From Crenothrix polyspora (GTDB lineage Bacteria > Pseudomonadota > Gammaproteobacteria > Methylococcales > Methylomonadaceae), in the NCBI GenBank assembly GCA_945903675.1, contig CAMDOP010000092.1, positions 1 through 10,814 of the forward strand: a stretch of DNA of 10,814 bases, given 5' to 3'. The first letter of the stretch is position 1. Every line of letters starts with the position of its first letter. A program made the translations under genes and the position numbers. This document shows positions 6,260-10,814 of this stretch, piece after piece. The notes beneath the pieces were generated by a model that was not told the DNA's origin, did not search any database, and saw only the letters and a list, made by a program, of their open reading frames with translations.

Positions 6260-6901
6260 TCAGTTACCAACACCTTCTTTTATTAACTGCTTTAAGGTGA
6301 CTGCGATATCTTGCCCCAGCTTTGTTAAGCAAGCACTTTGAGCACTCACCATGACTTCGTAATCAGTCGTCGAAGCGGAAACTTGATAAGTAAATCGTCG
6401 ACTTAAATCAGGCTGATCTTTACGCTTGATTAGCCATAGTGCAGTTAATCGGCTTTGCCCTAGCGCATCAATATGAAACTCGATAATATCAATACTTACT
6501 TGGTAATCGATAGCTTGGCGCTGGGCCCAGGGATATCGCACGATTCGACTCGAACCCAGCTGACTAGGCAAGAACTTAGTCAAGGCCAAAGAAATATTTT
6601 GATCCAAACGCTCCGCCCAACGATGCTCTTCAGACAACTGATACTGGTTTTCGCTAATGGCCATAACCATTTGCGGCCTATTCAAGTAATCGGGAATACG
6701 TATAGGCCCCAAACCTATCACGGCTTGATTAGTAGACTCAGGCATCTGAATAGCATCTAACATTGCAACCCCAGCATTAAGTCTATAAAACTGCACAGGT
6801 TTATTGCTACGCATGCAAGCACTTAGAAATATCACCAGCATTAGACCCGTCACTAAAAACATAGCCTTGTTACTCATTTTACAATTGACATTTAAGCCCA
6901 T
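6260..6901 (-). CDS. PqiC-type ABC transport auxiliary lipoprotein
   Basis: This is the outer-membrane-type lipoprotein partner of the MCE transport system encoded upstream. From the chosen ATG it has 213 residues: a signal peptide with Lys8 and Lys12, a hydrophobic core (AMFLVTGLMLVIFL, 13-26) and lipobox LSAC with Cys29 as the modified residue. Met at +2 gives no inner-membrane retention signal. Family marks of the ABC_trans_aux (PqiC-like) domain follow: QFYRLN (37-42), IGLGPIRIPDYLNRPQMV (62-79) and EEHRWAERLDQNISLAL (91-107). The frame stays open to 6949, but that start lies inside the MCE gene. ATG 6901 has AAGGA 11 bases upstream, formed by the last codons of the MCE gene, and leaves a 7-base gap. 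ATG 6877 would also give a full signal peptide but has no ribosome site. Family is confident; the ligand is unknown. Confidence 0.9.
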   Translation of the reverse strand: MGLNVNCKMSNKAMFLVTGLMLVIFLSACMRSNKPVQFYRLNAGVAMLDAIQMPESTNQAVIGLGPIRIPDYLNRPQMVMAISENQYQLSEEHRWAERLDQNISLALTKFLPSQLGSSRIVRYPWAQRQAIDYQVSIDIIEFHIDALGQSRLTALWLIKRKDQPDLSRRFTYQVSASTTDYEVMVSAQSACLTKLGQDIAVTLKQLIKEGVGN

Positions 6902-6908
6902 AAACCGC

Positions 6909-7907
6909 CTATTCCTTTCCATAAATGATTGAGTCTGGATGACGCTCAAGATAATCTGTCAACGCTTTAGTAGAGTTCGCAGCATCTCGAAGAGATTCCA
7001 AAGATTGCCATAATGGCGCATCAGAAGCAGTCAGAGCCTCTACGGAACCTAAGGCCTGCTTAGATTCCTTTAATACATCAGTCGCTGTATTAAGCGTCTT
7101 TTCAGTTGACAGTAACACTGGGTGTAATTCATGCGTAAACTCTTGCACCATAACCCGCGTGTCAACGACCGTCCCATTCATATTAATTAGTAATGGAGAA
7201 AGATTCTGATTCAAGCTAGCTACTAACTTTTCGGTTTCATTTAATGTTTTAGCCAAGACTACCCGATTCTTTTTAAGCTCGTCAGAAGTGGTTATTTCGC
7301 GTATTTCTTTTAAGGTTGCAGCCAAATCTTTAACGATCTCTTCAATAGGTAGTTGCCGAAATTTCGTTATTATTTCATCAGCTGTGTTTTTGATTTGATC
7401 TGCCGTGGTTGGAACGGCAGGCAATTCAGGGAGGTCTTTGTAATTAAGCCCTGTCAAATGAAGTGGTTCGTTGCGATAGAAATTAAATTCCACATACAAC
7501 AGCCCTGTTAATAAACTTTGTGTTTGCAACTGAGCTTTAATACCCGCATCAATCAACTGCTTAGCATTTTGCTGACGCTGTTCTAAAGAGCTTGCCATAT
7601 TAAAAGAATGGCCATCAGCATCTAAGACCATATCTGAATCAATTTCGATCACCACTGGCTTAGTAATCCGCGTAGCATGTTGATCAAGCTCGATGGAAAT
7701 CTCCTTCACCATGCCTATCTGCACACCTTGTAATTTAACAGGCGCACCTACATTCAGTCCGTTTAAGGCGGAATCGAAATAAATCACATACTGAGATTTT
7801 TTCTTTAATAACTGGCCGCCACCAAATACCAAGATAGCGCTTATTATCAAAATCAAAGAACCCACCAGAAATGCACCAATGGTGAAAGGATTAACGGGTT
7901 TACTCAT
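6909..7907 (-). CDS. MlaD-like MCE family lipid-transport protein
   Basis: This is the periplasmic, membrane-anchored MCE subunit, which in this family forms a hexameric ring that carries lipid across the periplasm. Of 332 residues, 8-31 form one membrane helix (GAFLVGSLILIISAILVFGG) and about 38-143 a single MCE domain (YVIYFDSALNGLNVGAPVKL at 40-59, GVQIGMVKEI at 61-70, LLTGLLYVEF at 132-141). The long remainder is helical and probably coiled coil (about 168-290). It closes with YLERHPDSIIYGK, a tail I recognise from MCE proteins of this operon type. It is about twice as long as E. coli MlaD, so it probably builds a longer tube or ring extension. It is coupled to the ATPase gene by a 6-base gap. 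Confidence 0.92.
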   Translation of the reverse strand: MSKPVNPFTIGAFLVGSLILIISAILVFGGGQLLKKKSQYVIYFDSALNGLNVGAPVKLQGVQIGMVKEISIELDQHATRITKPVVIEIDSDMVLDADGHSFNMASSLEQRQQNAKQLIDAGIKAQLQTQSLLTGLLYVEFNFYRNEPLHLTGLNYKDLPELPAVPTTADQIKNTADEIITKFRQLPIEEIVKDLAATLKEIREITTSDELKKNRVVLAKTLNETEKLVASLNQNLSPLLINMNGTVVDTRVMVQEFTHELHPVLLSTEKTLNTATDVLKESKQALGSVEALTASDAPLWQSLESLRDAANSTKALTDYLERHPDSIIYGKE

Positions 7908-7913
7908 AACGAT

Positions 7914-8702
7914 TCATGCCCCTGATGCTTTTATTGCAGAAAAATTTGAGTTTTCTGATGCGCCTCGAGTAAGGAAGCGTAACACTTTCGGATCACGAGA
8001 CTCAGCGAGTAGTTGTTTTGGAGGGCCACTAGCGATCATAGTTTTAGAGTCCATATCAAGAAACACCGAATAAGTACCTATAGCAAAAATACTCGCTAGC
8101 TCATGAGTCACAATAACTATTGTGGCTCCCAAATGATCACGCAGACTTCGGATTAAATCATCCAGCAATTTAGCACTTACAGGATCAAGTCCAGCAGAAG
8201 GCTCATCAAAAAACAAAATCTCAGGATCTAAGGCCATAGCCCTTGCTAATCCTGCTCGTTTCTGCATGCCACCACTGAGTTCGGCAGGATAGTAATCTTC
8301 AAAGCCAGCTAATCCGACTAAAGCAAGCTTATAGGAGACTAATTGACGTATGCGCTGCGCACCTAATCGGGTGTGCTCAGTCAATGGCAGAGCTACATTT
8401 TCAGCTAAAGTCATAGAACTTAACAAAGCACCACTTTGAAAAAGCACTCCAGTCCGCCGCAATAAACGTTGCCTAGTTTTATAATCAGCCTGCCAGAGAC
8501 TTTCATCACCATAAAATACATCACCAGAAATTGGCCTATGCAAGCCAATAAGATGCATCAATAAAGTGCTTTTACCACAGCCACTAGCGCCCATAATGAC
8601 AAAAATATCACCACGATTAATAGTAAAATCCAGATCACGCTGAATAATGAAATCACCATATGCCATGGTCATATTCTTAATACTAAGACACGGACTACTC
8701 AT
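7914..8702 (-). CDS. MlaF-like ABC transporter ATP-binding protein
   Basis: This is the cytoplasmic ATPase that powers the MCE lipid transporter, paired with the MlaE-like permease. The protein has 262 residues from ATG 8702. All nucleotide-binding parts are intact: Walker A GASGCGKST (38-46), Q-loop Gln89 (LFQSGAL), signature LSGGMQKRAG (142-151), Walker B ILFFDEP (162-168, Glu167), D-loop SAGLDP (169-174) and switch His200. The KRAGLARAMALDPE form of the signature region is typical of the MlaF/Ttg2A group. A TTG one codon upstream (8705) is possible, but the ATG has GGGAA eight bases upstream. The permease stop lies three bases before it. The C-terminal 15 residues are unremarkable and vary in this family. 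Confidence 0.94.
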   Translation of the reverse strand: MSSPCLSIKNMTMAYGDFIIQRDLDFTINRGDIFVIMGASGCGKSTLLMHLIGLHRPISGDVFYGDESLWQADYKTRQRLLRRTGVLFQSGALLSSMTLAENVALPLTEHTRLGAQRIRQLVSYKLALVGLAGFEDYYPAELSGGMQKRAGLARAMALDPEILFFDEPSAGLDPVSAKLLDDLIRSLRDHLGATIVIVTHELASIFAIGTYSVFLDMDSKTMIASGPPKQLLAESRDPKVLRFLTRGASENSNFSAIKASGA

Positions 8703-8705
8703 CAA

Positions 8706-9845
8706 TTAAATTCCCAAACGATTACAGATGATGGTCATCAAAGAATCCGCGATAACAATAAAAACAATCCCTGTCACTACCGCAGAAGTCGTCGCGTCGC
8801 CCACATCTGAAGCACTGCGACCACATTGCATGCCTCTCATACAACCAGATAAGGCTATCAAGACACCAAAAACAGCGCATTTAAAAACACCTACCGAAAG
8901 ATCCAGTATATGAATTGAATTAACGGTACGGTGCAAATACTCAACCAAAGATACTTCAAAAAAATTCACCGTAACAAGAGCGCCTCCGATAATGCCCATC
9001 AAATCTGCATACAAACAAAGCAAAGGCATCACGAAAATAAGTGCAAGAACGCGAGGCAAAACCAAGAACTCCATAGGATCAAAGCCCATAGTCTCCAAGG
9101 CATCAATCTCATTATTTACCTGCATAGTACCTAATTGTGCTGCATAAGCCGCCCCGGTTCGACCAGACATAATAACAGCCGTCATTAATCCGCCCATTTC
9201 TCGAGACATGCCCAAACCTACCAGATCAGCGATATAAAGCTGAGCACCAAATAACGATAACTGTACCGAACCTACAAATGCCAATATCAAGCCAACCAGT
9301 AAACTAATTAAGGTGATAATAGGAAGTGCAGAAGGGCCACAATCTTGAATATTTCTCCATAAATCTAGCCAACGAAAATGTGCCTTTCCTCGAAAAAAAG
9401 CCGCAACACTTAACGTCAAGTTGCCGATAAAAATAATTAACGCATTAATATCATTCTGCAAATGTAAGCCGCTATTGCCGATCATCTCTAACCACGGAAC
9501 CTGAATCAATTGCCGCCTAACACCAGCTCGCTCTGGCACAGCAGACACTAAAGCTAATAAACCCTGAATCCCACTGGGCAACGTTTTTGTATCAACAAAA
9601 ATGTCTTTTTCTTCACTATAAGCTATTAGCCTTATTAACTCAGTCATCAGTAAACTATCCCATCGCCCTAATGCTTCGGTAGAAAAAACAAGTTGTTTAA
9701 ACTGTGAGCCATCACCCAATTGCGCTAAAACAAGTTCAAGATCAGGAATCTGACTATCCAAAAGCCAATCGCCTGCGACGACCACATCTAAAAGAGGCGC
9801 CTTACAATTTACAGTCATAATACTAAGCTTGTTGTCTACGGCCAT
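8706..9845 (-). CDS. STAS-MlaE fusion ABC transporter permease
   Basis: This is the inner-membrane permease of the MCE lipid transporter. Residues 1 to about 110 are a soluble STAS-like domain (LLDVVVAGDWLLDSQIPDLE at 18-37, TEALGRWDSLLMTELIRL at 56-73), equivalent to the separate MlaB protein of the Mla system and fused here. Residues about 120-379 are the MlaE domain: an amphipathic lead-in, then hydrophobic segments near 174-197, 262-292, 313-334 and 352-375. The conserved cytoplasmic segment is clear: GLMTAVIMSGRTGAAYAAQL (219-238) and MQVNNEIDALETMGFDP (241-257). The start is the first ATG; ATG 9818 (residue 10) is an alternative, and neither has a strong ribosome site. It is the first gene of the operon permease, ATPase, MCE, lipoprotein. 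The operon lacks an MlaC-type periplasmic carrier gene. Confidence 0.92.
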   Translation of the reverse strand: MAVDNKLSIMTVNCKAPLLDVVVAGDWLLDSQIPDLELVLAQLGDGSQFKQLVFSTEALGRWDSLLMTELIRLIAYSEEKDIFVDTKTLPSGIQGLLALVSAVPERAGVRRQLIQVPWLEMIGNSGLHLQNDINALIIFIGNLTLSVAAFFRGKAHFRWLDLWRNIQDCGPSALPIITLISLLVGLILAFVGSVQLSLFGAQLYIADLVGLGMSREMGGLMTAVIMSGRTGAAYAAQLGTMQVNNEIDALETMGFDPMEFLVLPRVLALIFVMPLLCLYADLMGIIGGALVTVNFFEVSLVEYLHRTVNSIHILDLSVGVFKCAVFGVLIALSGCMRGMQCGRSASDVGDATTSAVVTGIVFIVIADSLMTIICNRLGI

Positions 9846-9987
9846 AACTGTCAGGTTTATACAAAAAAATCACGAATTGAATGAGAAAGCATCATATACT
9901 GCTGCAATCTAACATAAAGACATAGCAACTAGAATAGAATAACAAAACAACGTATTCTGCTAAAGTATAAAACAGCGACCTTTCACA

Positions 9988-10814
9988 ATGACCATACTAG
10001 AACCGTTAAATAGTCTATTAACAATACCTTATATACTTATAAGCTTGGTAGCGCTGGTTGGTTTATTGGTAGGAAGCTTTCTCAATGTAGTTATATATCG
10101 CTTACCGCTCATGATGCAGCGAAATTGGCGTATAGAATGCAATGATTATCTAAAGATTGATCATGAGGAAGAAAATCTTTCAGAATCATTCAATCTAGCC
10201 CTGCCTTTATCTTACTGCCCACATTGCAATACAGCCATAAAACCCTATCAAAATATACCTATTATTAGTTATATTTTTTTACGAGGTCGCTGCGCTTGTT
10301 GCAATAAGGCCATTTCAGTTCGCTATCCGTTAATTGAAGCATTAACTGTCATGAGCTCTGCAATAGTCGCCTATCATTTTGGTGATACAACTCAAACCTT
10401 ATTTGCATTACCGCTCACATGGTCACTTATTGCACTCTGCTTCATTGATATAGATCATCAATTACTCCCTGACAGCATTACATTACCTTTACTTTGGCTA
10501 GGTTTGTTTTTAAGCTTATTCGGAATATACACAGACTCCCACGCCAGCATCATCGGCGCCATTGGCGGTTATGCAATACTTTGGTCTGTGTATCAACTCT
10601 TTAAATTAGCCACAGGCAAGGAAGGCATGGGCTATGGTGATTTTAAATTACTAGCGGTACTTGGGGCTTGGTTAGGCTGGAAATATTTAGCTATAATCAT
10701 CCTATTATCATCATTAGTAGGCGCTACGATTGGCGTCATCTTAATTGTTTTTAATAAACACCATCACAGCAAGCCTATTCCTTTTGGACCTTATTTAGCG
10801 AGTGCCGGTTGGAT
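9988..10814 (+). CDS. pilD: Type IV prepilin peptidase / N-methyltransferase (partial)
   Basis: PilD cleaves the leader of type IV prepilins and type II secretion pseudopilins at the inner membrane and methylates the new N-terminus. 275 codons are present of a usual length near 290, so only the C-terminal end is cut off. Seen: helix 1 with VGSFLNVVIYRLP (28-40), the two CxxC pairs of the cytoplasmic methyltransferase domain (Cys77/Cys80 and Cys102/Cys105), RYPLIEALT (112-120), and the two aspartate motifs of the aspartyl protease: FIDIDHQLLPD (152-162) and GYGD (215-218, Asp218). KPIPFGPYLA near the end is the expected last helix entry. The start ATG fits the family, but its upstream ribosome site is poor. 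pilB and pilC do not precede it; its left neighbour is the divergent MCE operon. A TATAAA at 9966-9971 may be its -10, without a good -35. Confidence 0.97.
   Translation, partial: MTILEPLNSLLTIPYILISLVALVGLLVGSFLNVVIYRLPLMMQRNWRIECNDYLKIDHEEENLSESFNLALPLSYCPHCNTAIKPYQNIPIISYIFLRGRCACCNKAISVRYPLIEALTVMSSAIVAYHFGDTTQTLFALPLTWSLIALCFIDIDHQLLPDSITLPLLWLGLFLSLFGIYTDSHASIIGAIGGYAILWSVYQLFKLATGKEGMGYGDFKLLAVLGAWLGWKYLAIIILLSSLVGATIGVILIVFNKHHHSKPIPFGPYLASAGW

Noticed and set aside
9930..9971. TAGAAT (9930-9935) and TATAAA (9966-9971) as pilD promoter -10 elements
   Set aside because: Neither has an acceptable -35 at 16-18 bases, so I did not list a promoter feature.

Overview
The window is a dense stretch of chromosome from a moderately AT-rich gammaproteobacterium. 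That placement rests on the close match of ParC, TrmD, RimM, S16, L19, Ffh and YpjD to their E. coli counterparts as I remember them, and on the conserved order ffh-rpsP-rimM-trmD-rplS with ypjD divergent from ffh. I cannot name the genus. No transfer-type genes, phage genes, CRISPR array, tRNA or rRNA are visible.

Layout, left to right. (1) Minus strand, 1-1317: the N-terminal third of parC (topoisomerase IV subunit A, cut by the window edge), directly preceded by a hotdog-fold acyl-CoA thioesterase gene; the thioesterase stop and the parC ATG abut with no spacer. (2) 1318-1569: a non-coding gap with a clear rho-independent terminator (1520-1547) that ends the next operon. (3) Minus strand, 1570-4920: ffh, then rpsP-rimM-trmD-rplS, a translation and protein-targeting block. 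(4) 4921-5096: a divergent intergenic region with an 18-nt inverted repeat. (5) Plus strand, 5097-5918: ypjD, an eight-helix membrane protein of the cytochrome c assembly (CcsA/CcmC-like) fold. (6) 5919-6259: a convergent intergenic region filled by a GC-rich, palindrome-rich element unlike its AT-rich surroundings. (7) Minus strand, 6260-9845: a four-gene MCE lipid-transport operon made of a STAS-MlaE permease fusion, an MlaF-like ATPase, an MlaD-like MCE protein and a PqiC-type lipoprotein. (8) Plus strand, from 9988: pilD, the type IV prepilin peptidase, running off the right edge.

How the genes work together. The rpsP block supplies two ribosomal proteins (S16, L19), a 30S maturation factor (RimM) and a tRNA m1G37 methyltransferase (TrmD), with the SRP protein Ffh just upstream. 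The MCE operon encodes an inner-membrane ABC complex, a periplasmic MCE ring subunit and an outer-membrane-type lipoprotein, a set expected to move lipids between the two membranes. PilD processes type IV pilins and type II secretion pseudopilins. Everything coding here belongs to a known family. The least explained sequence is the structured element at about 6008-6258, followed by the palindromes upstream of ffh and of the thioesterase gene. I found no convincing new multi-gene system.
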